From Armatimonadota bacterium (GTDB lineage Bacteria; Armatimonadota; Fimbriimonadia; Fimbriimonadales; ATM1): a stretch of DNA of 31,775 nucleotides. The stretch's first letter is position 1. Every line of letters starts with the position of its first letter. The position numbers and the translations under genes were made by a program. The stretch spans positions 1 through 31,775 of the forward strand of contig RFHN01000150.1 in NCBI GenBank assembly GCA_003695835.1, read 5' to 3'. The notes under the pieces are model-generated. The model searched no databases. It had not been told where the DNA came from and worked only from the letters and a program-made list of their open reading frames with translations. Shown here in pieces: positions 1 to 7,126 of this stretch.

Positions 1-92
1 CTCTTGAACACCGGATACAGCAGCGCAGCCAACACCGCCACGATCGTCAGCACCGACAACACTTCAATCAGCGACAGTCCACGTTGTTTCAT
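1..92 (-). CDS. Short prepilin-like protein, partial (runs off the left edge)
   Basis: The visible part is a class III (type IV pilin-like) signal: a short basic start MKQRG, then a hydrophobic helix beginning LSLIE with Glu at +5 after the predicted cleavage Gly, and ending in YPVFK. I chose the ATG at 92 over the ATG at 98 because a GGGAGG motif sits about 7 bases before it. The rest of the gene lies outside the window. It follows a paralogous mini-prepilin with a 42-base gap on the same strand, and 49 bases of the two genes are identical. It is probably processed by prepilin peptidase and inserted in the inner membrane or a pseudopilus. Whether it is as short as its neighbour cannot be seen here. 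Confidence 0.75.
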   Translation of the reverse strand, partial: MKQRGLSLIEVLSVLTIVAVLAALLYPVFK

Positions 93-274
93 CGCCATGC
101 CTCCCATCGCTCGATGGCAACCCCACGCGGCTGGCTAGCGACGACGCGCAGGGATGAGTCCAGACAGTAGTACCGAAGTATCCAGTACGCATTCAGTGCC
201 CGCGTCCAACGCCCGCATCCGAACGCTCTTGAACACCGGATACAGCAGCGCAGCCAACACCGCCACGATCGTCA
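1..274 (-). repeat. Tandem duplication within the two prepilin genes (1-49 = 226-274)
   Basis: Bases 1-49 and 226-274 are identical, including third codon positions, and similarity continues at a lower level to the start codons. The repeat period is 225 bases. It encodes the second half of the membrane helix (TIVAVLAALLYPVFKS). The start-proximal part of the genes has diverged while this part has not, which suggests recent duplication with later change, or gene conversion. The identity may extend beyond the left edge. Confidence 0.85.
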
Positions 275-317
275 AGACCGACAGCAGTTCGATCAAAGTC
301 AAGCCTCGCCGTCTCAT
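135..317 (-). CDS. Very short (60 aa) prepilin-like protein
   Basis: This is a complete 60-residue product. It has a basic N-terminus MRRRG, a predicted prepilin peptidase site G/LTLIE with Glu at +5, one hydrophobic helix (about residues 6-27) ending YPVF, and a short tail with one Cys (about residue 45) and a basic end ARRR. Ordinary pseudopilins of this phylum are 150-300 residues and carry a globular domain, so this is a helix with almost no head. The ATG at 317 overlaps the stop of the upstream gene (ATGA), and GGGAGG lies upstream, so translation is probably coupled. It belongs to the operon starting with the sigma factor at 1410. It could be a structural or signal peptide, or a gene truncated after duplication; its repetition next door makes simple decay less likely. 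Confidence 0.75.
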   Translation of the reverse strand: MRRRGLTLIELLSVLTIVAVLAALLYPVFKSVRMRALDAGTECVLDTSVLLSGLIPARRR

Positions 318-943
318 TCCCACCCTCCCCATTCTTGAAGGTCCACCCCGCGAGGCTGGCACTCCACCACGCGCAAGGACGAGTCGAGAAGGTAGTACCG
401 AGGCATCCAATACGCGTTGAGTTGAACGGCGAGAACGCCTTTGGGGTCAGCAATCGCGCAAAACTGGGAAGGCAACCGTTCGGCTTTCCGCCGTACGGTT
501 TCCTCCGAACTCAGCCACACGAGGATCACTCGGTCGCGCTCGCCGTGCCGAAGCGACGCTGGGTTCACTTGAGAAGCTGACCAGGAGTCGCAGGGGCCGA
601 GGACGGCCAGCAACACACGGTCGGAGCCACGCACAAATGCCGCCAGGTCACGACCCAGCACATCGCGTGTCGGGAGCATTGGCTTCGCACCCACAGCCGG
701 ATCCCGCGACGGGTCAAACACCGGTTGACGTTCGTACGGGGTTCGCAAGGATCGAAGAGATTCCGGAACGCCCAGATAGGTGAGGAAGGCGATGAGCACG
801 CCAGCCCAGACCAGCGACATCCACCCAATGGCGGTCCAATCTGGTCGAACATCCCCCTGACTCTTCGTTGTGCCCATCGGAGCGTCCTCTATGCACTCAT
901 GCCCGCTCGCAGGCGATTTGTGACACCGCGAACAGACGGTCAC
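314..943 (-). CDS. Membrane protein with Cys/His N-terminus and thioredoxin-fold (TlpA/AhpC-like) domain, possible anti-sigma partner
   Basis: This is a 209-residue protein if started at the GTG at 943, which overlaps the sigma-factor stop by four bases (GTGA). That start gives an N-terminus CSRCHKSPASGHEC, which looks like a metal-binding cluster. One transmembrane helix follows (about residues 38-60). The rest is an outside domain of thioredoxin/peroxiredoxin type: an LLAVLGPCDSWS strand with one Cys, then CAIADPKG and a WMPRYYLLDSSLRVV segment matching the TlpA cis-Pro region. The usual second Cys (CxxC) is missing. A zinc-finger membrane protein directly after an ECF sigma gene suggests an anti-sigma role with redox sensing; this is inference. 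The alternative start ATG 877 (187 aa) has a good GAGG eight bases upstream and would drop the Cys/His cluster. Confidence 0.65.
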   Translation of the reverse strand: MTVCSRCHKSPASGHECIEDAPMGTTKSQGDVRPDWTAIGWMSLVWAGVLIAFLTYLGVPESLRSLRTPYERQPVFDPSRDPAVGAKPMLPTRDVLGRDLAAFVRGSDRVLLAVLGPCDSWSASQVNPASLRHGERDRVILVWLSSEETVRRKAERLPSQFCAIADPKGVLAVQLNAYWMPRYYLLDSSLRVVECQPRGVDLQEWGGWE

Positions 944-1410
944 TCCCTTTTCAATACCTCTCGCAAGCGCTTTCGGAGGCGCCTCACCCGCTGACGCAAG
1001 GCAGGGGCGGAGACGCCGAACACGGAGGTCAACTCCTGATAAGGCACGCCTTCCAACAGGACGAGCTCGAGAAGCCGGCAATCCTCCTCCTCTTCGATCC
1101 CCGCAAACTCGCACGTTTGACGAAGAACGTCACGAGCGGAATCCAAGACTTCTCGTCCTTTCCGATCGGACAAACCGACAGAGAGGTCGTCGAGAAAGAG
1201 CTCCCGACGCCTCCTGCGAAGAACGTGGTAGGCGACCCTTTCGCCCACCGCTTTGGCCAGCGCTGAATCGCCGACATGCTCTGCTCCCCACTTGCGCAAG
1301 ATCAATAGGATCGTGTCCATCGCCACGTCCTCTGCTTCCGACTGGCTCAAGCCAAAGCCAGCCTTCACATGCTGGACGACAACCCGGTACGCCGACCGCC
1401 AACGCTCCAT
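940..1410 (-). CDS. ECF-like RNA polymerase sigma factor
   Basis: This is a 156-residue protein with the two conserved sigma-70 parts. Region 2 is visible as SEAEDVAMDTILLILRKW (about residues 23-40). Region 4 is visible near the C-terminus as a helix-turn-helix: LLEGVPYQELTSVFGVSAPALRQRVRRLRKRL (given here as its parts LLEGVPYQEL, VFGVSAPALRQRV and RRLRKRL). The length fits the extracytoplasmic-function group. It heads an operon of overlapping genes with a membrane thioredoxin-like protein and two mini-prepilins, so these are its probable partners or outputs. No Shine-Dalgarno is visible before ATG 1410, but a TACGAT -10-like hexamer ends six bases before it, suggesting a leaderless or nearly leaderless mRNA. 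Target promoters cannot be told from this sequence. Confidence 0.8.
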   Translation of the reverse strand: MERWRSAYRVVVQHVKAGFGLSQSEAEDVAMDTILLILRKWGAEHVGDSALAKAVGERVAYHVLRRRRRELFLDDLSVGLSDRKGREVLDSARDVLRQTCEFAGIEEEEDCRLLELVLLEGVPYQELTSVFGVSAPALRQRVRRLRKRLREVLKRE

Positions 1411-1416
1411 GGGAGA

Positions 1417-1422
1417 ATCGTA
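1417..1422 (-). promoter_or_regulatory. -10-like hexamer TACGAT just before the sigma-factor start
   Basis: TACGAT on the minus strand ends six bases before the ATG at 1410. There is no convincing -35 hexamer and no ribosome binding site. It fits a pattern seen before several other starts in this window (a TAnnAT box 6-10 bases before ATG). Confidence 0.35.
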
Positions 1423-1475
1423 CCCGCCTACAATTCTTTCTGGTACTGGAGAGTTCGCGCCGATCGGTGCCCGAC

Positions 1476-3686
1476 CTAACCCCTGGAGCGCAAAAAGCGG
1501 ACAGGCGCGGGACCTTCTATGCGAAGCGAAACAGAGTCGGCTCCGCCCTGCTCGAAGAAGTCCAACACAAACGGATAGACACCCCGCTTCATCTTAACCC
1601 GCACGGAACGCTCCACATAGGCGTGCAGCCCGTCGTGATCTACGACTGTCGCACCGGCAATCCGAAGAACGCTTCCATCGTCGCTCCCCAAACGAAACTC
1701 ATACTCCCCGTCCTCTACGACCTCCAGGAATCCTTCGAAGCGGATTCCGTACTGTTCCTCCCGTGGCTTCACGTGCACACCCACGCGATCCGTAACTCCC
1801 GTCTCGGCCGGTGAGAGGCGACTGAAGTCCGGAAGGCGAGACCACGAACCAAGATAGGTGCTATATTGGATTCCCGGTACTAAATCGGCTGGGCGCTCGC
1901 CTTTCGGAGACACGCACGCGACGCGAATCTCGTCACTCGGCTGCTCACCGTCCAACGTGAACATCGCAGCGCGAAGGACCGTACCCGCTCGAATTTCGAA
2001 CGGCTTCTGATACCGTGTCGAGCTACGCGTCGGGGGCGTTCCATCCGTTGTATATCGAATCACCATCCCTGGGGGCGCCGGAGCGAACGCGACGGTCATC
2101 GCGTCGTCGAACGTCAGCGTCGGGCCAGCGGGTACGGGCGAAGGCAACCGGTAAGGGACTCGGAGGGCGTCCAATCGCGCATAGTGCTCGTTGAGGCGAG
2201 CGAGGAAGTCTTCGAGGTCCTTGCGCTCTTTGGGCGTCCAGACGGCCTCTGCAAGCGCGAGCGCACGCGGAAAGGCCATGTAGAGCACGCGATCCTCGGT
2301 CGGCATCCACTCCGTCCAGAGGTTCCCTTGCGCACCCAGAATCAGGTACGCCGCGCCTTCTGGTATCTCATCGGGAACAGGATCGAACTCGTACACTTCC
2401 TCTGTGGGAGTTGTTGCATACGAATAGTCGAAATAACAGTGGGAGGTGGGACACATGACCGCGTGCCGGTTCTGTCGGACCGCCTCGATTCCACCCTCCA
2501 CGCCGCGCCATGACATGACGGACGCGTTGGGCGCAAGGCCTCCCTCGAGAATCTCATCCCAGCCGATCAGCGTGCGCCCATGCTCTGTCAAGAAGGCGTC
2601 AATCCGACGAATGAAGTAACTCTGCAACTCGTCAAGCGAGTGAAGATTCTCGCGTTCCATGCGCTCTTGACACCGACGGCAGTTTGCCCACCAGCCCTTA
2701 TATACCTCATCACCGCCAATATGAATGTACTTCGACGGGAACAGATCGAGGGTTTCCTCCAGGATGTTTTCGAGGAACTCGAACGTCTTCTCGCTTCCCG
2801 CGCAGTAGACGTTCTGGTTGGCGCCCGGCGGATCGCAGGCGAGTTCGGGATAGCACACGATCGAAGGCAGCGTATGTCCGGGCATTTCGATTTCGGGCAC
2901 GATGGTGATATGGAGAGAAGCCGCATAGGCGACAATCTCGCGAATCTCTCGCCGGGTGTAGTAGCCGCCGTATTCGTCTCCATCCCGCCGTTCGGGGAAC
3001 GAGAGCGCGGCCTGGCTCCATTCACCCCGCTTGGGAGCATCTCGCCATGCTCCCCGTTCGGTGAGCAGCGGATACCGAAGGCTCTCCATCCTCCACCCCC
3101 CATCGTCCACCAAATGCCAGTGGAAAACGTTGAACTTGTAGAGCGCCATCAGATCGAGGAACCGTTTGAGGAACTCGGGCGGGAAGAAGTGGCGGGAGAC
3201 GTCGAGGTGCATGCCTCGCCAAGAGAACCTTGGCCAGTCCACAACCCGAGCGGCAGGGACCTGCCAGGATCGCGGCTGGTCGGAGCGGCGCAGCGCCTCG
3301 GCTGGCAGCATCTGTTTGAGCGTCTGAATCCCGTAGAAGACTCCCGCGGGAGTGGCGCCCTCGATTGCGATTCCTTGTGGCTCCACCTCGAGGCGGTAGC
3401 CTTCCTCGCCCAACGGGTCACGGTCTCTGGCGCGTGCGATCCTCAAGAGCACGTCGTTTCCGTCCCCTTGGGAGCCTTGGATCGTCGGGACCGGGAATCC
3501 GGTCGCGGATCGCAAGAATCGAGCCAGGTGTTCCGCCTCGCTTTGCAAGCCGTCGGCGTAGATGACCTCTGTATCCCAAGAAAACTCGAAAGCGCCCTGC
3601 TGCCGCGCGTATTCGACGGGGCGCGGCACGATCGGGGGCATCGTCGCCACAGACGCAGCCAGAGGGACCACGGTCAACATCCACAT
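1476..3686 (-). CDS. Secreted GH20 beta-N-acetylhexosaminidase with PA14-like tail
   Basis: The enzyme removes terminal N-acetylglucosamine or N-acetylgalactosamine from glycans or chitin fragments by substrate-assisted catalysis. With the start at 3686 it is 736 residues. It has a hydrophobic signal peptide (MWMLTVVPLAASVA), a GH20b domain (about 20-145), and a TIM-barrel catalytic domain (about 150-490) with the signature HIGGDEV, where Asp326-Glu327 are the catalytic pair. A chitobiase-type C-terminal Ig-like part follows (IRYTTDGTPPT), then a PA14-like beta module (about 610-735). I prefer ATG 3686 to ATG 3728 because a CATAAT box ends six bases before it and the signal peptide then begins properly. 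It is transcribed divergently from the portal gene. It is probably periplasmic or extracellular and used for glycan scavenging. Confidence 0.92.
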   Translation of the reverse strand: MWMLTVVPLAASVATMPPIVPRPVEYARQQGAFEFSWDTEVIYADGLQSEAEHLARFLRSATGFPVPTIQGSQGDGNDVLLRIARARDRDPLGEEGYRLEVEPQGIAIEGATPAGVFYGIQTLKQMLPAEALRRSDQPRSWQVPAARVVDWPRFSWRGMHLDVSRHFFPPEFLKRFLDLMALYKFNVFHWHLVDDGGWRMESLRYPLLTERGAWRDAPKRGEWSQAALSFPERRDGDEYGGYYTRREIREIVAYAASLHITIVPEIEMPGHTLPSIVCYPELACDPPGANQNVYCAGSEKTFEFLENILEETLDLFPSKYIHIGGDEVYKGWWANCRRCQERMERENLHSLDELQSYFIRRIDAFLTEHGRTLIGWDEILEGGLAPNASVMSWRGVEGGIEAVRQNRHAVMCPTSHCYFDYSYATTPTEEVYEFDPVPDEIPEGAAYLILGAQGNLWTEWMPTEDRVLYMAFPRALALAEAVWTPKERKDLEDFLARLNEHYARLDALRVPYRLPSPVPAGPTLTFDDAMTVAFAPAPPGMVIRYTTDGTPPTRSSTRYQKPFEIRAGTVLRAAMFTLDGEQPSDEIRVACVSPKGERPADLVPGIQYSTYLGSWSRLPDFSRLSPAETGVTDRVGVHVKPREEQYGIRFEGFLEVVEDGEYEFRLGSDDGSVLRIAGATVVDHDGLHAYVERSVRVKMKRGVYPFVLDFFEQGGADSVSLRIEGPAPVRFLRSRG

Positions 3687-3692
3687 GGCTCG

Positions 3693-3698
3693 ATTATG
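3693..3698 (-). promoter_or_regulatory. -10-like CATAAT before GH20 start
   Basis: CATAAT on the minus strand ends six bases before ATG 3686, with no Shine-Dalgarno between. It supports that start and a leaderless transcript. No clear -35 hexamer is visible. Confidence 0.35.
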
Positions 3699-3739
3699 TC
3701 CATTGACGCACGCGGCTTTGGACTCCATGGTAGTTTCGC

Positions 3740-4834
3740 ATGAACCGCGTTTGGCAACGACTTAAGCGATGGATGCTCGGGGATCGCGCGCCGACGGTTC
3801 CGCGATCGCTTACGCAAGCCTTGCGGTTTCCCGGAGGAGCGCAGGCGTCGTTTGGGCAGTCCCTGAGCCTTGCAACGTACGAGCAGATGCTGTGCGACCC
3901 GCTCGTGCGCTCCGCGGTTCAAGTCAAAAAGCTCGGAACGCTCGCCGTCCCTTGGCGGATCGTTCCAGCCGACGGCGAGCGCACGGAGTTCGTACGCTTC
4001 GCTCTGGAAGAGATCCACGGAAGCGTGCACACCATCCTGTACGACGCCCTCGACGCGGTGGCGAAGGGATTCGCGGTGATGGAGAAGGTCTTCCGCATTG
4101 TCGAGTCGGGCCCATTTCGCGGAAAAGTGATTTACGATGCCATCAAACCGAAGGACCCGTCCCTGTTCGGATTCGATACGGATGAGTTCCTGAACCTCCG
4201 CGCCTTGGTGTTGCACACCCCGGGAGAGACGGAGCGTCCGCTGCCCCGCGAGAAGTTCGTCGTCTATGCGTACAACCGACGGTACGGGCAACCGATGGGG
4301 GAGTCGGACCTACGATCGGCTTACGCACACTGGAAGCTGAAACGCGACCTGATCCAGCAATGGGCGGCGCACCTCGAGAAATTTGCCTCCCCGACCGTCG
4401 TTGGGCAGTACCGGAGAGGCTTGCCGGAGGACGCGCAGGCGGCTCTCTTGGATGCGCTGGATCGGCTCCAACGCCAGTCGGCCGTAGTGCATCCGGACGA
4501 CGTGAGCATCTCCCTGTTGGATGCCGGGCGCGAGGCGCGTTCTTCCTACTTGGAAGCGATTGACTATCACAACCGAGAGATCGCGCGCGCGATCTTAGGC
4601 GAGACACTGACAACGGACGACTCTCGCAAGGTCGGCTCCTTGACGCTGGGCAAGGTGCATCTTCAGGTCCTCATCATGCAGCTCGCCGGTTTGAGACGCG
4701 ACTTGGCCGAAACGGTCATGAACGAGCAGATTCTCCGACCCTTGATTGACCTGAACTACGGTAGCGGACCGTATCCGGTCTTTGAGTTTGACGAGCCGGT
4801 CTTGGACGTGTTCGTTACGGGTCAGGTGGTTTAG
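3740..4834 (+). CDS. Orphan phage portal protein, Mu gp29 type (DUF935)
   Basis: This is a 364-residue protein recognised by overall resemblance to the DUF935 / phage Mu gp29 portal family: an early MLCDPLVRSAVQVKK segment, a central helical part with YNRRYGQPMGESDLRSAY and KRDLIQQWAAHLEKFASP, then ETLTTDDSRKVGSL and a C-terminal helical and strand part. In phage the portal is a ring at one capsid vertex through which DNA is packaged. It is shorter than full portals of this family, which as I recall are about 450-520 residues, mainly at the C-terminus. No terminase, protease, capsid or tail gene adjoins it: upstream is a divergent glycosidase and downstream a convergent 85-residue gene. It could be a prophage remnant, part of a domesticated particle, or a host-adopted protein. 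The reading frame is intact. Confidence 0.75.
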   Translation: MNRVWQRLKRWMLGDRAPTVPRSLTQALRFPGGAQASFGQSLSLATYEQMLCDPLVRSAVQVKKLGTLAVPWRIVPADGERTEFVRFALEEIHGSVHTILYDALDAVAKGFAVMEKVFRIVESGPFRGKVIYDAIKPKDPSLFGFDTDEFLNLRALVLHTPGETERPLPREKFVVYAYNRRYGQPMGESDLRSAYAHWKLKRDLIQQWAAHLEKFASPTVVGQYRRGLPEDAQAALLDALDRLQRQSAVVHPDDVSISLLDAGREARSSYLEAIDYHNREIARAILGETLTTDDSRKVGSLTLGKVHLQVLIMQLAGLRRDLAETVMNEQILRPLIDLNYGSGPYPVFEFDEPVLDVFVTGQVV

Positions 4835-5088
4835 AGCGAAAAGAAATCGCTTCGTCCGTTCCCTGCAATCCGCGACTCGCGCAACCTCCCGATCGTGGCA
4901 ATGAGCGCTTCGTCGGTGGCGCATCCCTCCCCAATGTAGCGGAGAAAGATGCCCAGGTACTTGTACGTTGCCGTCTGATAATACTTGGCGACCAACGCAC
5001 AGACCTCTTGAGCGCTCTTGGCCCTTTCGAACTCATGAGCGAAGGACTCCAGCCCCCGCCGAATGACCTCCACACTTGAAGACGGCAT
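4831..5088 (-). CDS. Small conserved-looking protein of unknown function (85 aa)
   Basis: I do not recognise a family. The product is 85 residues, soluble and mostly helical by appearance, with an acidic-basic mix, two Cys (about residues 29 and 56) and no signal or membrane segment. The start at 5088 is well supported: GGAGGAG lies five bases upstream. The stop overlaps the stop of the convergent portal gene (shared TTAG at 4831-4834). A perfect TGTGA-N6-TCACA site lies 46-62 bases upstream with a TACGAT box in between, so it is probably expressed from its own promoter under a CRP/FNR-family regulator. A link with the portal gene is possible from position but not shown. Confidence 0.7.
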   Translation of the reverse strand: MPSSSVEVIRRGLESFAHEFERAKSAQEVCALVAKYYQTATYKYLGIFLRYIGEGCATDEALIATIGRLRESRIAGNGRSDFFSL

Positions 5089-5108
5089 ATCTACTCCTCC
5101 TGAGTGGA

Positions 5109-5150
5109 ATCGTACCCGCAGTCGTGCTGCTCTGTGTGATCCCTGTCACA
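5109..5150 (-). promoter_or_regulatory. CRP/FNR-family operator (5135-5150) and -10 box (5109-5114) for the 85-aa gene
   Basis: The bases at 5135-5150 read TGTGA-N6-TCACA, both half-sites matching the CRP consensus exactly. On the minus strand a TACGAT hexamer at 5114-5109 would place transcription start near 5102, so the operator centre falls close to -41, the class II activator position. The site overlaps the last codon and stop of the preceding propeller gene. The regulator itself is not in the window. Confidence 0.55.
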
Positions 5151-6087
5151 GCCGCACCCGAAACAGCTCCCGTTGCTCATTGACGATGAGCACCGTCTTC
5201 CCATCCAGCCACGTAACGCTCTCCGCCTGCTTCAGTGAGGGGATCGAGATCGTGCGACGGGGGGCAGCCAACCAATCTTCCCCGCTCTCCGGCTCGGACA
5301 GGATGAGCAGCGAAGGGGAGGGATAGAGGGAGAGAACGGCGAGGCGATGGCCATCCGGCGACAGGTCCGCCGCCGTCACCCACCCGGGAAAATCGGCGTG
5401 AACGGAGACGCGATCCAAGACGGCCGGCTCCGTGCCCCCCGCAAGCGGCAGACGGAGACTGTATAGCGCCGCCCCCTTGATCGGTAGGACGCTGCTGTTG
5501 TCGGCGCGCCACTTCGTAATAAAGTACAGCTTCGATCGCCACACGAACAGCGCCTCACAGTCGAATCTTCGTACTGTACCAGGAAATTCCTTTTGGTCGG
5601 GATAGCGCAAGCGCTGAGCGAGAGTTGCGGCGGCTTGGGTCGTCTGGTACGGGTTCGGCTCGGGCACGACATACACGGTCAGGTCGGTCCGCGAGTTTCC
5701 GTTGTTTCCGACGTCGCCGATGTACAGTTTCCCGTCATAGAGCGCGATGTCCTCCCAGTCCACATTTCTCGCATCCAAGATGGAGACACCCGGCCACGGA
5801 TCCCGTTTCGCCAACCATCGCGGCAGCTCCACACCCGGCGCCCAGCGCCAGACGGGAGCTACCTCGTAGCGATCGCGTTGGCCCGGCGGCATGACGACGG
5901 TCCCATCTGCGCGCACGGCGAAGATTCTCGCGACATCGCCGCTGTCGTTGTGCACCCAGGAAACGCCAGCGTACTGCCGACTCGCCACCATCCCGCTGAC
6001 CTCGCTGAGGGGAGGATGCGCCAGAACGAACTCGGGCTGAATCTCGATAACGGGAGTAACGAGGTACAGCAGTAGAGCGACGATCAT
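5146..6087 (-). CDS. Secreted beta-propeller-like protein, unknown function
   Basis: This is a 313-residue protein with a short hydrophobic N-terminus (MIVALLLYLVTPVIEIQP) that looks like a signal peptide. The remainder has repeated short strands such as WVHNDSGDVARIFAV, DWEDIALYDGKLYIGDVGNN, FDCEALFVWRSKLYFI, WVTAADLSPDGHRLAVLS and ESVTWLDGKTVLIVNEQ, typical of a beta-propeller of the SdiA-regulated/NHL-like kind. An acidic pattern (D-W-E-D and D-C-E-A) may bind metal. No enzyme signature is visible. It starts 13 bases after aroF stops, so it is the third gene of the hisC-aroF operon, although nothing in it points to amino-acid metabolism. A GAGG about nine bases before ATG 6087 supports the start. 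Confidence 0.7.
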   Translation of the reverse strand: MIVALLLYLVTPVIEIQPEFVLAHPPLSEVSGMVASRQYAGVSWVHNDSGDVARIFAVRADGTVVMPPGQRDRYEVAPVWRWAPGVELPRWLAKRDPWPGVSILDARNVDWEDIALYDGKLYIGDVGNNGNSRTDLTVYVVPEPNPYQTTQAAATLAQRLRYPDQKEFPGTVRRFDCEALFVWRSKLYFITKWRADNSSVLPIKGAALYSLRLPLAGGTEPAVLDRVSVHADFPGWVTAADLSPDGHRLAVLSLYPSPSLLILSEPESGEDWLAAPRRTISIPSLKQAESVTWLDGKTVLIVNEQRELFRVRL

Positions 6088-6100
6088 AGCAGAGCCCTCG

Positions 6101-7126
6101 TTAGCGTTCTGCGCGCTGCTCTGGCTTCAGCGCCCGCCACACGGCTCGCGCGGACTGTAACAGGTCCGTGAACTGCTCGAAGTTCAACGTTTGCGCCCCG
6201 TCCTTCACCGCGCTTTCCGGATCAGGATGAATTTCTACCATCAAACCCATCGCTCCGGCGCCGATCGCCGCCAAGGCGAGCGGCTTGACGAACTCGCGGC
6301 GACCCGCCGCATGGCTCGGATCGGCGAGGATGGGGAGGTGCGTCCGCGTCCTTGCGACGGCGATTCCGGAAACGTCGAGGCTCGCACGCGTAAGGGGGTC
6401 GAACGAACGGATCCCTCTTTCACAAAGCAAAATCTGCCCATTTCCTGTAATGGCGATGTGCTCGGCGGCGTGTAGCCACTCTTCCACCGTACACCCAAAC
6501 CCCCGTTTAAGCAGGATCGGCTTTCCGCTCTGCCCGGCCTCGCGCAGCAGGTCGAAGTTCTGCATGTTGCGCGCGCCGATCTGCAGCACGTCCGCCACCT
6601 CGGCAACCATCGGTACCTGCTCCGGCGTCATGACTTCCGTCACCACCCCGACACCGAACTCTCGGCGCACCGATTGGAGCGCGCGAAGGGCCTCTTCGCG
6701 CCCACCCGGATACGAGTAGGGCGAAGTGGTGGGCTTGAACGCGCCGCCGCGCAAGAAGCGAACCCCTTGCGCAACGAGGAACCGAGCGATTTCAGCAAGC
6801 TGTTCCTCCGATTCCACCGTACAGGGACCTGCGATGACCCCAAGTTCATCGCCGCCAAACGCAAAACCGCGCACCTCGACGGGCTTGGTCGAAGCACCGC
6901 CTACTCGAGGGAGGACGCTGCCCAGACCGCGTACGTCTGCGACGCCGGCGTGCGCTTTGAGTTGACTTACGATATCCAGCGGCGGCTGCGCCCAGTGCCG
7001 CTCGGCGACCAGCAGAAGGATCGGGCCGGCTTGCACTTCAGAGACATCACAGCCCTCCGTCAGAAGCAAGGTCCGGACGCGCTCGATGCTTTCACGTGTC
7101 GCGTCCGGTCGAAACTCGATGATCAT
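6101..7126 (-). CDS. aroF: 3-deoxy-7-phosphoheptulonate (DAHP) synthase, type I-beta
   Basis: The enzyme condenses phosphoenolpyruvate and erythrose 4-phosphate to DAHP, the first step of the shikimate pathway in the cytoplasm. The 341-residue protein has an N-terminal ferredoxin-like (ACT-like) domain (about 1-70), as in the Thermotoga enzyme, where it mediates feedback inhibition by aromatic amino acids. A TIM barrel follows, with GPCTVES at 100-106, RGGAFKPTTSPYSYPG (about 126-141), the GARNMQNFDLL segment, and the metal-binding stretches ILLKRGFG and ADPSHAAGRR. The start overlaps the hisC stop (ATGA), so translation is coupled. The order hisC-aroF suggests shared use in aromatic amino-acid supply. 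Confidence 0.95.
   Translation of the reverse strand: MIIEFRPDATRESIERVRTLLLTEGCDVSEVQAGPILLLVAERHWAQPPLDIVSQLKAHAGVADVRGLGSVLPRVGGASTKPVEVRGFAFGGDELGVIAGPCTVESEEQLAEIARFLVAQGVRFLRGGAFKPTTSPYSYPGGREEALRALQSVRREFGVGVVTEVMTPEQVPMVAEVADVLQIGARNMQNFDLLREAGQSGKPILLKRGFGCTVEEWLHAAEHIAITGNGQILLCERGIRSFDPLTRASLDVSGIAVARTRTHLPILADPSHAAGRREFVKPLALAAIGAGAMGLMVEIHPDPESAVKDGAQTLNFEQFTDLLQSARAVWRALKPEQRAER

Noticed and set aside
930..943. CxxCH in the N-terminus of the thioredoxin-like protein as a c-type heme site
   Set aside because: The motif (CSRCH) comes before the only membrane helix and so would be in the cytoplasm, where cytochrome c maturation does not occur. A metal site is more likely.
2580..3743. 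A 387-codon open frame on the plus strand opposite the GH20 gene
   Set aside because: It is antisense to a clear GH20 enzyme, has no recognisable domain, no ribosome site and a composition typical of the reverse of a GC-rich gene.
3740..5088. A prophage or gene-transfer-agent cluster around the portal gene
   Set aside because: Only one phage-type gene is present; neighbours are a glycosidase and amino-acid synthesis genes, and no integrase, attachment repeat or tRNA is seen.
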